Position numbers and translations under genes: made by a program. 64,000 bases of DNA from Actinokineospora iranica (lineage in GTDB: Bacteria; Actinomycetota; Actinomycetes; Mycobacteriales; Pseudonocardiaceae). Where the stretch lies: assembly GCF_900101685.1 (NCBI RefSeq), contig NZ_FMZZ01000004.1:62001-126000 (forward strand), read 5' to 3'. Shown in pieces: positions 54,776 through 63,860 of the stretch. The notes beneath the pieces are model-generated. The model saw only the letters and a list, made by a program, of their open reading frames with translations. It did no database searches and was not told where the DNA came from. Within the stretch, counting starts at the first letter, position 1. Each line of letters starts with the position of its first letter.

Positions 54776-55607
54776 TGACCATCGGCTCCCAGGTGTTCCT
54801 CGGCCCGGACGTGGGCAAGGGCCTAACACCACGCCGTCGCCCTGGACGCCACCGGGCAACGCCTTCACGACGTCCCGCTGCCCAACACAGAACCTCGGCT
54901 CCGCCGCTGTTCGACAAGCTCGCCCGCCACGGATCAGCGTCAGTCGTGGTCGCGCCCGGCCCGGTCGCAGCTTGCTCGCCCAAGGCCGCCCGGTCACGAC
55001 TTGCTCGCCCAAGGCCGCCCGGTCACGACTTGTTCCTCCAAGGCCGCCCGGTCACGGCTTGCTCGCCCGGGGCGGCGGCCCAGAGCTGCTCGACCAGCCG
55101 GTCACCCACCTGTGGGCAGCGGGTGCGGCGGCGATCGAGGCGACTTCGCTCCGTCCGGCCTTGCGAATGCAGCGGGACCGCGCCACAGCGGCCGACACGG
55201 TCCTGCCCAGACTCACCTACAGCCTCAAATCGTGCTCCAGAAGCGGAAAGCGGTGGTCGACGAGGTCGAAGGGATGCTCGCTGCGCACCCTCTTGCCCGA
55301 TCCTCCATACCGGCATCGGGGGTCAGGACCGCGGCCCGCAACCTGCCCGAAGTCGGCGACGCCTCCGGCTTCGCAAGCTCCACCCACCTGGCCGCTCACA
55401 CAGCCATCGCCCCGGTCACTGGCCGCTCCGCCACGAGCGTCAAGGGCGAACACCCGGCCCCTACCGGCGCCGCGAACTCAAACGCGCGTTCTTCCTCGCC
55501 GCCTGCGCAGCCACTTTCCGACCCGACGTTTGTTCGCCATGCTCCGCGACAAGACCCGCTACCGGCACCCCGAGATCACTCCCGCCCCTGCTGCGGCCTG
55601 GCAACCA
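54776..55607 (+). pseudogene. Decayed IS110-family transposase
   Basis: Starts MTIGSQVFLGPDVGKG (the DEDD-type Asp region), is frameshifted at once, and continues in other frames as FDKLARHG, then far downstream ADTVLPRLTYSLK, KRKAVVDEVEGMLAAHP, GVRTAARNLPEVGDASGFA and APVTGRS (the conserved C-terminal transposase region). The middle is missing and replaced by a 29-bp tandem repeat. At least three frame changes, so inactive. IS ends were not identified. Confidence 0.85.
54962..55077. repeat. 29-bp tandem repeat, four copies
   Basis: Units start at 54962, 54991, 55020 and 55049; consensus begins CGGTCACGACTTGCTCGCCC. Copies are head to tail without spacers and drift slightly, as expected from slippage. 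They sit inside the transposase remnant. Confidence 0.9.
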
Positions 55608-55731
55608 CATAGGCACCCCCTTCGCGAACAGGAACAGGAGGAAACCATGACATGAGGTGGCCGAACCCGGCCACGATCCGTCCCAGGTGGACGACCTGCG
55701 GAAACCCCATTCGGCGGCTAGCGTCGAAGCC

Positions 55732-57069
55732 ATGAGCGTGGCGGCGAAAGTCCTCGACGCGGTGCTGGACCGCACGGTGGTTCCCGGCTACACCCGGCTC
55801 GGCTACGCGGTGCGCAGCAGGTTCTGGCCCGCCGATCCGGCGCCCGATGCCCTGGAGGGCTGCGTGGTGCTGGTGACGGGGATGAACTCCGACCTGGGCA
55901 AAGCCGCCGTCGTCGGCCTGGCGAGGCTCGGCGCGACGGTGCACATGCTGGTCAACGACCTTGAGGAAGGGGAACGGGGACGGCTCGACATCGCCGAGAA
56001 GGTCCCCGACGCCCACCTCGAACTGGAGGAGTGCGACCTGGCGGACCTGCGTGCCGTCCACGAGTTCGCCGAGCGCTTCCTTGGCTCCCACGGCAGCCTC
56101 GACGTGCTGGTGCACAACGCGGGCGCCCTCCCACCGGACCAACGGCCAGCCGCGACCGTCACCGACAGCGCGGGCACGAACCAGGCCGCGGCCGAAACGT
56201 GGCCTCCGCACGAACGCGACCTCTCCCGAGCGAGCGAGGCCGCCCCCGCGAACACGGCTGCCCCCGCGAACGCGGTCGGTCCCACCGACACGGGTGCCCC
56301 GGGGAACGACGCCACGGACGCCAGCGCGAACGCTGTCGTCGGGAACCTCGGTGCGGCCGCCGATGGCCCGGGTGCCGGTGAGGCCACCGACCTCGGCGGA
56401 GCCGACGAGGCAGGTGTGCCCGCTGGTTCACGCGAGGCCGTCGATGTGGGACGTGCAGGCGTAGGCGGAACCACTGGTCTGGACGAGGCTGGTACGGCTG
56501 CTGGGAAGGGCGCGGCCACCGATGGGAGCGCGGGCCCGGGCGAGGACGCGATCGTCCGGCATGTGCTGGGGCCGTTCCTGCTCACCGGGCTGTTGCGGCC
56601 CGCGTTGGCCGCCGCCAAGGGGCGCGTGGTGTTCGTGACCTCCGGTGCCGCCTACACCCATCCGCTGCGAGGGGATGACGCGCGGTTGGCGGGCGGGGAG
56701 CACGGGGGAAAGGGCGACGGGCGCATCAAGCGGATGCAGGTGGTGCTGGCCGAGCAGTGGGCGCACCGACTCGCCGACGACGGGGTTGTGGTGCACAGCG
56801 CCCAGCCGGGGTGGGCGGAGGTTCCGGGGGTGACGGCGTTGGTGCCCGGAGCCGACAAGGTCGTGGGCTCGCTGCTGCGCACTCCCGAGCAGGCCGCCGA
56901 CACGGTCGTCTGGGTCGCGGCAGCGGACGAACCCGGGCGGTCGAATGGGCACCTGTGGCAAGACCGCGCCATCCGGCCCACTCACTACCTGCCCTGGCAA
57001 CACGACGACCCGCGGTCCCGGAAAGACCTCTGGGACCTATGCGAACGGGAAACCGGCCTGCCGATCTGA
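55732..57069 (+). CDS. Short-chain dehydrogenase with 120-residue low-complexity insert
   Basis: 445 residues; relatives (DHRS12-like SDRs of actinomycetes) have about 310. Rossmann motif LVTGMNSDLGKAAV, LVHNAG, catalytic Ser region VVFVTSGAAYTHPL, then KRMQVVLAEQWA and HPGWAE-like SAQPGWAEVPGV. Between LVHNAGALPP (about residue 135) and IVRHVLGPFLLTG lie about 120 residues rich in Ala, Gly, Thr, Asp (e.g. APANTAAPANAVGP). The active-site Tyr four residues before the Lys is Asp (DGRIK). So it may be a degenerate or repurposed enzyme. Confidence 0.82.
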   Translation: MSVAAKVLDAVLDRTVVPGYTRLGYAVRSRFWPADPAPDALEGCVVLVTGMNSDLGKAAVVGLARLGATVHMLVNDLEEGERGRLDIAEKVPDAHLELEECDLADLRAVHEFAERFLGSHGSLDVLVHNAGALPPDQRPAATVTDSAGTNQAAAETWPPHERDLSRASEAAPANTAAPANAVGPTDTGAPGNDATDASANAVVGNLGAAADGPGAGEATDLGGADEAGVPAGSREAVDVGRAGVGGTTGLDEAGTAAGKGAATDGSAGPGEDAIVRHVLGPFLLTGLLRPALAAAKGRVVFVTSGAAYTHPLRGDDARLAGGEHGGKGDGRIKRMQVVLAEQWAHRLADDGVVVHSAQPGWAEVPGVTALVPGADKVVGSLLRTPEQAADTVVWVAAADEPGRSNGHLWQDRAIRPTHYLPWQHDDPRSRKDLWDLCERETGLPI

Positions 57070-57532
57070 CCCGCGACCGCATCCGAAGCCCACAGCGGGA
57101 ACAACGCGCAAGCGGGAACAACGCGCAAGCGGGAACCTGACCTCGAAACGCGCGAACGAAGCGCCGCCCTGCGGACACACACGAGTGAATCGCCACCCAA
57201 CAGGCGAGACGCGCCCGGCCAACGGGCAAGACACCCGCCACGCCAACCCGGAACGGATGCCCGGCCACGGGCGAGACGCGTGCCCGGTCGCACAGCCCGA
57301 GCGGCGTTCCGCTCGCACCTAGCCCTTGCTCCCCGCTTGCGTCTCGCCGCTTGGCGCGGGATTCCGCTCGTGACTCGCCTTGGGAGGCACCCCGCTCGCG
57401 GCTTGTCCCTTGGGCAATGTGGGCCGGAGCGCGGAGGTGGGCAACGTGGAAGGTGCCAAGCCTTCACTCGGCGCTCACTCTGTGGTTGTGGGCGGGTGCC
57501 AAGGTGGCCTACCGCCCACTAGGAGGATGCCT
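57070..57532. other. 463-base gap with short tandem repeat
   Basis: A 17-bp unit AGCGGGAACAACGCGCA occurs twice in tandem (57094-57127) with a partial third copy. The rest is Arg-codon-rich in several frames but without a supported gene. The ribosome site AGGAGG of the next gene is at 57521-57526; no promoter was identified. Confidence 0.6.
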
Positions 57533-58735
57533 GTGAAACGCGCCCTGTTACTCGTACTCCCGTTAGTCGCGGGGGCCATTGCCGCGCCGGTGGCCGATGC
57601 CGCTTCGGGGGTGTCGCCCGTGGTTCGGTTCGCGACGTTCAACGCGTCGCTCAACCGGGCTGTTGCCGGGCAGCTTGTGGCGGATTTGTCGACGCCGGAT
57701 AACGCTCAGGCGCGGAAGGTGGCCGAGGTTGTTCAGCGCAACCGGCCGGATGTGCTGCTCATCAACGAGTTCGACTACGCGCCCGCGGCTGTTGATCTCT
57801 TTCGGGACAACTATCTGGAACGCGGGCAGAATGGGGCGGCGGGGATCGACTACCCGTACGCGTTCAGCGCGCCGGTCAACACGGGGGTGCCGACCGGGTT
57901 CGACCTCAACCGGGACGGGCGGACCGGGACTGCGGACGACGCCTACGGGTTCGGGTTCTTCCCGGGGCAGTTCGGGATGCTGGTGCTGTCGAAACATCCC
58001 ATCGACACCGACGCGATTCGCACGTTTCAGCACTTCCGGTGGAAGGACATGCCGGGCGCGCTGCTGCCAGACGACCCGGCGACGCCCGCCGCTGGGGACT
58101 GGTACTCGCCCGCTGTCCTGGATGTGTTCCGGTTGTCGTCGAAGTCGCACTGGGATGTGCCGATCCAGATCGGACGGCACGAGGTGCACTTCCTGGTTTC
58201 GCACCCGACTCCGCCGGTGTTCGATGGGGCCGAGGACCGCAACGGGACCCGCAACCACGACGAAATCCGGTTCTGGGCCGACTACCTGACACCCGGTAAG
58301 GGCCGCTACATCTACGACGACAACGGCAAGCGTGGCGGCCTTCGGTTCGGGGAAAGGTTCGTCGTCGCGGGTGACCAGAACTCCGACGAGGTCGACGGCG
58401 ACAGCATCCCCGGCGCGGTCCAACAGCTCCTCACCGCGCCCAGGGTGCTTGACGTGCGGCCCGGGTCGGCGGGTGGGGTCGAGGCGGCCCGGTTGCAGGG
58501 CGGCGCGAACAACACCCACATGGGCGATCCGTATTTCGACACCGGTGACTTCTCCGACAACGCTCCGGGTAATTTGCGGACCGATTACGTGCTGCCGTCC
58601 CGTGGGCTGTTCCCCCTGGAAAGCGCCGTTTTCTGGCCACTTCCGGACACCGAGTTCGACCGGCTCAACGACACGACCGACCATAAACTAGTCCGGGTGG
58701 ACGTGCGCCTAAACCGAGTTAACTCGAAAGAGTGA
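57533..58735 (+). CDS. Secreted endonuclease/exonuclease/phosphatase-family protein
   Basis: 400 residues from GTG 57533, six bases after AGGAGG (ATG 57527 has no spacing). Signal peptide (ALLLVLPLVAGAIAAPVADA). EEP fold: RFATFNASL, DVLLINEFDY (catalytic Glu), HFLVSHPTPP, VVAGDQNSDEVDG (the DxN motif) and a C-terminal DHKLVRVDVRL (Asp-His). The substrate could be nucleic acid, phospholipid or phosphoester; the family is functionally mixed. Two rare TTA codons (codons 6 and 11) lie in the signal peptide. Confidence 0.9.
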   Translation: MKRALLLVLPLVAGAIAAPVADAASGVSPVVRFATFNASLNRAVAGQLVADLSTPDNAQARKVAEVVQRNRPDVLLINEFDYAPAAVDLFRDNYLERGQNGAAGIDYPYAFSAPVNTGVPTGFDLNRDGRTGTADDAYGFGFFPGQFGMLVLSKHPIDTDAIRTFQHFRWKDMPGALLPDDPATPAAGDWYSPAVLDVFRLSSKSHWDVPIQIGRHEVHFLVSHPTPPVFDGAEDRNGTRNHDEIRFWADYLTPGKGRYIYDDNGKRGGLRFGERFVVAGDQNSDEVDGDSIPGAVQQLLTAPRVLDVRPGSAGGVEAARLQGGANNTHMGDPYFDTGDFSDNAPGNLRTDYVLPSRGLFPLESAVFWPLPDTEFDRLNDTTDHKLVRVDVRLNRVNSKE

Positions 58736-58774
58736 CCAACGGTTGCGGGTCATTCTCGACCGCATGACCCTCGA

Positions 58775-59485
58775 ATGATGAATACAGCAACGAGGTTGCG
58801 ATTGCGGTTCGTGGCCGGGATTGTCGGCGCGGTGGCGGCGTTGTTCCTCACCCAGGGGCAGGCCGTCACTGCGAACGGCCCGGCCGCGACGACCGCCATC
58901 GCCGACGCCAAAACCGACGACAAGACCACCATCGAAGAGGACATCGCGGTCGAGCAGGGTGCGATGACCGATCTCGACACCCAGGAAAAGGTGCGTGACC
59001 AGGCACTGCGCATGGTCGACGCCAAGTTCCTGACCGTCGCGGAGCCCGCGGCCCGAGCGGTGGCCAGCGAGTACAAGATCCCGGCTTCCGTGACGGCCGC
59101 GCAGTCGATCCTGGAGTCCGGGTGGGGTCGCAGCGCCCTCGCGGTGAACGACAGGAACTTTTTCGGGTTCAAGTGCACCGCCGCTGGCCCCGGCCCGATC
59201 GCGGTCGGTTGTCGTGACTATCCGACAACCGAGTGCACGCCGGTGTGTCACCCGGCCAAGGCGTGGTTCCGCGTGTACGACTCCCTGGGTTCCTCCTTCC
59301 GCGACTACGGCAGGCTGATCACAAGGAGCCCGTACTACGCCGCCGCGTTGCCGCTGGCCGGGGACCCGAACGCGTTCATCGCCGAGGTCGCCACGCGGTA
59401 TGCGACGGACCCCATGTACGCGGACAAGGTGATCAAAATCATGCAGGACCACGACCTCTACCGGTTCGACCGGCCGAAACCGTGA
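58775..59485 (+). CDS. Secreted glucosaminidase-domain peptidoglycan hydrolase
   Basis: 236 residues (ATG 58775 or 58778). Signal peptide (GIVGAVAALFLTQGQAV) and an acidic linker, then a GH73-type glucosaminidase domain: IPASVTAAQSILESGWGRSALA contains the catalytic Glu, followed by NDRNFFGFKC, WFRVYDSLGSSFRDYGRLI and YATDPMYADKVI. Cysteines in CTAAGPGPIAVGC and CTPVC may pair. It would cut glycan strands of peptidoglycan during growth or sporulation. Lies 39 bases after the EEP gene. Confidence 0.92.
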   Translation: MMNTATRLRLRFVAGIVGAVAALFLTQGQAVTANGPAATTAIADAKTDDKTTIEEDIAVEQGAMTDLDTQEKVRDQALRMVDAKFLTVAEPAARAVASEYKIPASVTAAQSILESGWGRSALAVNDRNFFGFKCTAAGPGPIAVGCRDYPTTECTPVCHPAKAWFRVYDSLGSSFRDYGRLITRSPYYAAALPLAGDPNAFIAEVATRYATDPMYADKVIKIMQDHDLYRFDRPKP

Positions 59486-59624
59486 GTGACGGGCCGTACG
59501 CGTTACGCCTCGTGACCGAGAAAGTGCCGCGCCGCTGAAAATAGAGCCCTTCGTCCTGTATTTCGCGCCTCCCTCAGCGCTCTGTAAGTGGTGAGAGCAA
59601 CGCCCTTGGCGCAGGAGGATCGCG

Positions 59625-60287
59625 ATGTTGTGCACAGTGGACCTGGACGAGGAGCTGGCAACTCTTGAAGCATCGCTGACCAGGGTCGCCGAGCCCGCCC
59701 GCCGCGGCACGCGCGTCACGACCCGGGTCGAGCGGGACAACCTGGACGCGGTCGTCGCCGAGGCCATCGGGGGCGACGCCCGCGCGACCGAGCAGCTCCT
59801 GGTCTTCCTGCGTCCCCTGGTCCTGCGGTACTGCCGGAGCAAACTGGGCAGGCTCCCGCGCTCGTTCAGCAGCGCCGACGACGTGGCGCAGGAGGTGTGC
59901 GTCGCCGTGTTCCGCGCGTTGCCCACTTACCAGCAGCTCGGCCGTCCTTTCCTGTCGTTCGTCTACGGCATCGCCGCGCACAAGATCGCCGACGTGCACC
60001 GGGCCAACACCCGGGACAAGTCCGAGCCGATCGCCGACACGCCGGACGTGATGAGCGTCGAAGACGGCCCGGAACAGCTCACCCTGCGGAACGAGCTGGT
60101 AGAGCAGACCGGCGCCCTCTTGCGCACGCTGACGCCCCGCCAGCGCGAGATCCTGGTCCTGCGCGTGGTCATGGGCATGTCGGCGCAGGAGACCGCGAGA
60201 ATCGTCGGCACCACGGCTGAGGCCATCCGCGTCGCGCAGCACCGGGCGTTGAACCGGCTGCGCAAGACGCTGGCCCGCCGCCGGTAA
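59625..60287 (+). CDS. shbA: ECF sigma factor, ShbA type
   Basis: 220 residues; ATG 59625 with AGGAGG upstream. Region 2: RYCRSKLGRLPRSFSSADDVAQEVCVAVFRALPTY with FLSFVYGIAAHKIADVHRA; region 4: LTPRQREILVLRVVMGMSAQETA and TAEAIRVAQHRALNRLR. These match ShbA of Streptomyces, which drives transcription of the major sigma factor gene hrdB, and SigD of mycobacteria. No anti-sigma gene follows, as expected for ShbA. Followed by a terminator. Confidence 0.9.
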   Translation: MLCTVDLDEELATLEASLTRVAEPARRGTRVTTRVERDNLDAVVAEAIGGDARATEQLLVFLRPLVLRYCRSKLGRLPRSFSSADDVAQEVCVAVFRALPTYQQLGRPFLSFVYGIAAHKIADVHRANTRDKSEPIADTPDVMSVEDGPEQLTLRNELVEQTGALLRTLTPRQREILVLRVVMGMSAQETARIVGTTAEAIRVAQHRALNRLRKTLARRR

Positions 60288-60335
60288 GACCGACCATAAG
60301 ACCAACACGGTAAGACCCGAGGGTGGGAGACCCGT

Positions 60336-60373
60336 CGGTCGTGGCCTGGCCGGGGAGGGACAGGCCACGACCG
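60336..60373. terminator. Bidirectional terminator
   Basis: Perfect 13-bp stem CGGTCGTGGCCTG with a 12-base loop between the convergent shbA and MazG-like genes. Confidence 0.82.
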
Positions 60374-60390
60374 GCGTGGGGTTCGCCCGG

Positions 60391-60732
60391 TCAGTCCTTG
60401 CGCAGGGCCGCTCCGCCGACGCCGGGCGGGAAGCGGTGCTCGTTGCGGTCGATCTTGGCGTTGGCCGCCGCGACGAGGTCGACGCCGAGCACGTCGGCCA
60501 GCCGGATCAGGTACAGGAACACGTCGGCGAGCTCGTCCTCGATCTTGGGGCGCAGGGCCGGGTCGTCGGCCGCGCGCGCGGCCTCGGTGGCGGTGAGCCA
60601 CTGGAACAGCTCGGTCAGCTCGCCCACCTCGCCGGTGAGGGCCATGACCAGGTTCTTCGGGGTGTGGAACGGGCCCCAGTCGCGGGCCTCGGCGAACGCG
60701 CGCTGCCGGGCGGCGAGGTCGTCCAGGGTCAT
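60391..60732 (-). CDS. MazG-like nucleotide pyrophosphohydrolase
   Basis: 113 residues from ATG 60732. All-alpha NTP pyrophosphatase: LVMALTGEVGELTELFQWL with the ExxE metal pair and DELADVFLYLIRLADVLGVDL with the ExxD pair. House-cleaning enzymes of this size (iMazG/RS21-C6 type) hydrolyse non-canonical or dCTP-like nucleotides. Its start overlaps the stop of the PASTA lipoprotein gene (ATGA), so they are coupled. Confidence 0.92.
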   Translation of the reverse strand: MTLDDLAARQRAFAEARDWGPFHTPKNLVMALTGEVGELTELFQWLTATEAARAADDPALRPKIEDELADVFLYLIRLADVLGVDLVAAANAKIDRNEHRFPPGVGGAALRKD

Positions 60733-61061
60733 TTGTCGGTCTTCTTCTTGGACCGCAGCAGCACCTTGTCCGACTGCGGCATGACCGTGCCCGCTGGTGG
60801 TATCTGCTCGACGACCACCCAGTTGCGGTCGGACACCAGGAACCGGCCCTGACCGGTGGCGTCTTCCTCGGTCAGGTAGTGGAAACCGGCCCTCTGCAGG
60901 GTGTCCTGGGCGTCCTGGTGGACCATCCCGACCACGTTCGGCAGCGCCAGCGACGCCGTGGACGCGCTGGGCGGGACCAGGGTCGGCACTTCGGGCACCG
61001 GGCCCGCCGGGTCGCAGCCCGCGAGGGCGACGGCGAGCAGGACAGCGGCGAGCACGCGCAT
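60729..61061 (-). CDS. PASTA-domain lipoprotein
   Basis: 110 residues. Lipobox LAVALAGC gives a lipidated Cys after a 15-residue signal. A single PASTA domain follows (LPNVVGMVHQDAQDTLQRAG ... VVEQIPPAGTVM) and a basic tail SKKKTDK. PASTA domains bind muropeptides or beta-lactam-like cell-wall ligands, often on Ser/Thr kinases; here the domain is free and membrane-anchored. Coupled to a cytosolic MazG-like enzyme by a four-base overlap, an unexpected pairing. Confidence 0.88.
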   Translation of the reverse strand: MRVLAAVLLAVALAGCDPAGPVPEVPTLVPPSASTASLALPNVVGMVHQDAQDTLQRAGFHYLTEEDATGQGRFLVSDRNWVVVEQIPPAGTVMPQSDKVLLRSKKKTDK

Positions 61062-61144
61062 GGGTCCCCCTGGGTTCGGCCTGGGCGCCCTCCATAGTCA
61101 CCGATCGCCCCGCCCGGCGCTACCCTCCGCCACCGCTTCTCCGG

Positions 61145-61294
61145 TCACCCCGTCTCGCGGGCCGCGCGCCGCTGTTCGTGCTTGCGTTCGTAGTGGTTGG
61201 CGTCCATTTCCACGATCACCGGGCCGAGCGCCATCACCAGCAGCAGTCCGATCCCCAGCACGACCCCGACCCAGACCAGCACCGCGATCACCAT
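61145..61294 (-). CDS. Small single-pass membrane protein, 49 aa
   Basis: ATG 61294 is preceded by GGAGG at eight bases. One hydrophobic helix (VIAVLVWVGVVLGIGLLLVM) then a charged tail rich in Arg, Glu and His (ANHYERKHEQRRAARE). An upstream GTG at 61327 would add 11 residues. Unknown function. Confidence 0.6.
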   Translation of the reverse strand: MVIAVLVWVGVVLGIGLLLVMALGPVIVEMDANHYERKHEQRRAARETG

Positions 61295-61485
61295 GCTCCC
61301 CACCTCCGTGTTGTTTCCGCTGCTCACAGCGTCTCTCGTGACCCGGGGGCAGCGGATCGGCCGGACGGGTGGGCCTGCCGGGCCAACCGGTCAGCGCGCT
61401 GTGGCCGAACCGCGGCCGATCGGCTGACCCGCGTTCGCCGGTCGGCCGAGGCGAGGCGGCGCCATCGGCTCTACGTTTGTCCGCC

Positions 61486-63201
61486 ATGGACCTTCACCTG
61501 CCCGTTCGGCGGTGGCTGGCTGGACTGCTCGCCTTGGCCTACCTGTTCGACCTGCTGCTGCTCGGCGCCGACGGCGGTGACCTGACGATCGCGCTCGTCC
61601 CGCTCCCGCTGATCGCCTGCGCGCTGCTCGCGCTGACCCGGCCGGTCGCGGGCGCGCTGGGCGGGGCGGGCGCCCTGCTGCTGGGCACCGCGGCGCTGCG
61701 GCTGGTCGGTTTGGCGCCGCCGAGCACGCCGGGCATCGAGAACCTGCTGCTGTCGGAAACGGTCGCGGGCGGCCTGCTGGTGGCCGTCGTGGTGTGGAAA
61801 TGCGGGCGCGCGACGGCGGCGGCGACGGTGGCGGCGCTGGTGGCCGCTGGGCTGGCCGCGATGGTGGGGCGGGCGCCCCGGCTGTACCTGCTCGGCTGGC
61901 GGGAGATCCTGTTCTCGCTGTTCATGGGCCTGGTCGTGCTGATCGGCGGGTGCGTGGTCGGCATGGCGCTGCGCTCCCAGGGCGACCAGCGGATGGCTCC
62001 CCGGGCGCGAACTCTGATGCGGCGGCAGTGGCCGCTGGCGGTCGCGCTGGTGTTCCTGCTCTTCGTGGACCTGGCGGCCGCGGTCGACGGGCTGGGCCCG
62101 CGCGGCTTGGCCGATGTGGTCTACCTGGTGCCGTTGCTGCTCATGCTGGCCACCGGGGTGTGCGCGTTCCTCGGTCCGCTGGCCCCGGTGCGGTGGACGC
62201 TCACCGCCGCTGCGTTGGTGGCCGCTTCCGCGCTGGCGCTGGCCCCGTTCGACGTGCTGTTCGGCTTCGTGCCGCGGTTCCCGCCGCCCACCAGCGTCGC
62301 CGCGGCGCAGATGGCGCTGGTCGCCTACGTGGTGCGCTCAGCCGACCGGCGGCAGGCGGCGTCCTGCGTGGCCGCGCTGGCCGGGGCCGACCTCCTCGCG
62401 GTGATCACCACGGCGCACTACAGCGGCAGGGGCGGCTCCAGCGTGCCCGAGTTCGTGCTGGTCGCGGCGTTCCTGCTGGTCGTGTCGGTGGCCACCGGCC
62501 AGTATTTCCGCTCCCGCGACCGCGAACGCCACCAGACGGTCCAGGTGGCGGTCACCGGGGCGCAGCAGGCTGAGCGGATGGCGCTGGCCCGGGAGTTGCA
62601 CGACGTGGTCGCCCACCACGTGACCGGGATCGTCGTGCAGGCCCAGGCCGCGCGGCTGGTCGCGGAGACGTACCCGGCCGCGGCCGTGCAGGCGCTGGCC
62701 AAGATCGAGAACAGTGGGACCGAGGCGCTGGCCGCCATGCGGATGCTGGTGGACAGTATGCGCGGGGCCGCGCCCGCAGGCGGGTCCGGCGCGGCGAGCC
62801 AGGCGACCAGCGACCTCGAAGCCGATCTGCGCGCCCTCGCGGACGGCTACGGCGGGCCCGCCGTCCAGATGGAGCTGGACCTGCCGGTCGCGCTGCCGCC
62901 CGAGGCGGGCCGATCGGTGCTCCGGTTAGTGCAAGAGTCGCTGACGAACGTCGGTAAGCACGCCCGCAACGCGCAGACCGTCCAGGTGCGCATCGAGACC
63001 GACGGCGACGAGTTGCGCCTGCGGGTCACCGACGACGCGCCGACCCCCGAGATCCGGCCGACGGCGGACGGGGGCGGCTACGGCCTGGTCGGGATGCGCG
63101 AGCGGGTCGAACTGCTCGGCGGCCGGTTCACGGCCGGTCCCGGCGAGACGGCAGGCTGGACGGTGGACGCTCGGATTCCGCTCAGAAGGGACGGCACGTG
63201 A
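61486..63201 (+). CDS. NarL-type sensor histidine kinase (HisKA_3)
   Basis: 571 residues. N-terminal half holds 10 to 12 membrane helices in two blocks without a large extracellular domain, so it probably senses a membrane or lipid signal. Dimerisation/phosphorylation motif MALARELHDVVAHHVTGIVV gives the His near residue 370; ATP-binding HATPase_c domain has VQESLTNVGKHARNA, DGGGYGLVGMRERVELLGG. Its stop overlaps the response-regulator start (GTGA). One rare TTA codon at 62926. Confidence 0.93.
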   Translation: MDLHLPVRRWLAGLLALAYLFDLLLLGADGGDLTIALVPLPLIACALLALTRPVAGALGGAGALLLGTAALRLVGLAPPSTPGIENLLLSETVAGGLLVAVVVWKCGRATAAATVAALVAAGLAAMVGRAPRLYLLGWREILFSLFMGLVVLIGGCVVGMALRSQGDQRMAPRARTLMRRQWPLAVALVFLLFVDLAAAVDGLGPRGLADVVYLVPLLLMLATGVCAFLGPLAPVRWTLTAAALVAASALALAPFDVLFGFVPRFPPPTSVAAAQMALVAYVVRSADRRQAASCVAALAGADLLAVITTAHYSGRGGSSVPEFVLVAAFLLVVSVATGQYFRSRDRERHQTVQVAVTGAQQAERMALARELHDVVAHHVTGIVVQAQAARLVAETYPAAAVQALAKIENSGTEALAAMRMLVDSMRGAAPAGGSGAASQATSDLEADLRALADGYGGPAVQMELDLPVALPPEAGRSVLRLVQESLTNVGKHARNAQTVQVRIETDGDELRLRVTDDAPTPEIRPTADGGGYGLVGMRERVELLGGRFTAGPGETAGWTVDARIPLRRDGT

Positions 63202-63845
63202 TCCGCATCCTGATCGCCGACGACCAGGAGATGGTCCGGGCGGGTTTCCGGATGATCCTGGAGACCCAGGACGACATGACCGTCGTCGCCGACGTGCCCG
63301 ACGGGGTGAACGCGCTGGCCAAGGCCCGGGAGCTGCGGCCGGACGTGTGCCTGCTCGACATCCGGATGCCCGGCATGGACGGCCTTGAGGTCACCCGCGC
63401 GCTGGCCGGGCCGGACGTCGCCGACCCGCTCAAGGTCGTCGTGGTCACCACATTCGACCTCGACGAGTACGTCCACGCCGCGCTGGCCAACGGCGCGAGC
63501 GGCTTCCTGCTCAAGGACGCGGGGCCCGCGCTGCTCATGGAGGCGGTCCGCGCGGCGGTGCGCGGCGACGCCCTGGTCTCGCCGCAGATCACCGTGCGGC
63601 TGCTCAAGCACTTCACCGTGGCCGCGGTGAAGGCGCCCGCGCCCGAGACCGCCGCGCTTACCGACCGGGAGACAGACGTCGTACGCGCGGCGGCCAGAGG
63701 TCTCACCAACACCGAGATAGGCGCCGAGCTCTACCTCTCGCTGTCGACGGTGAAGACGCACCTGGCCGCCGTCCAGGCCAAGATCGGCGCCCGCAACCGG
63801 GTCGAGGTCGCCGCCTGGGCCTGGCGCACGGGGCTGATGAGCTGA
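63198..63845 (+). CDS. NarL/FixJ-family response regulator
   Basis: 215 residues, GTG 63198 overlapping the kinase stop. Receiver domain with acidic pocket ADDQE, phospho-acceptor Asp54 in LLDIRMPGMDG, Thr/Ser in VVTTFDLDEY and Lys in LLKDAG; C-terminal LuxR HTH (LTDRETDVVRAAARGLTNTE, LYLSLSTVKTHLAAVQAKIG). Partner of the upstream kinase; targets unknown. Confidence 0.95.
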   Translation: MIRILIADDQEMVRAGFRMILETQDDMTVVADVPDGVNALAKARELRPDVCLLDIRMPGMDGLEVTRALAGPDVADPLKVVVVTTFDLDEYVHAALANGASGFLLKDAGPALLMEAVRAAVRGDALVSPQITVRLLKHFTVAAVKAPAPETAALTDRETDVVRAAARGLTNTEIGAELYLSLSTVKTHLAAVQAKIGARNRVEVAAWAWRTGLMS

Positions 63846-63860
63846 CCGGCTAGACCACTG

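Noticed and set aside
54962-55077. Possible CRISPR array
   Set aside because: The 29-bp units are directly adjacent with no spacers and no cas genes, so they are a plain tandem repeat.
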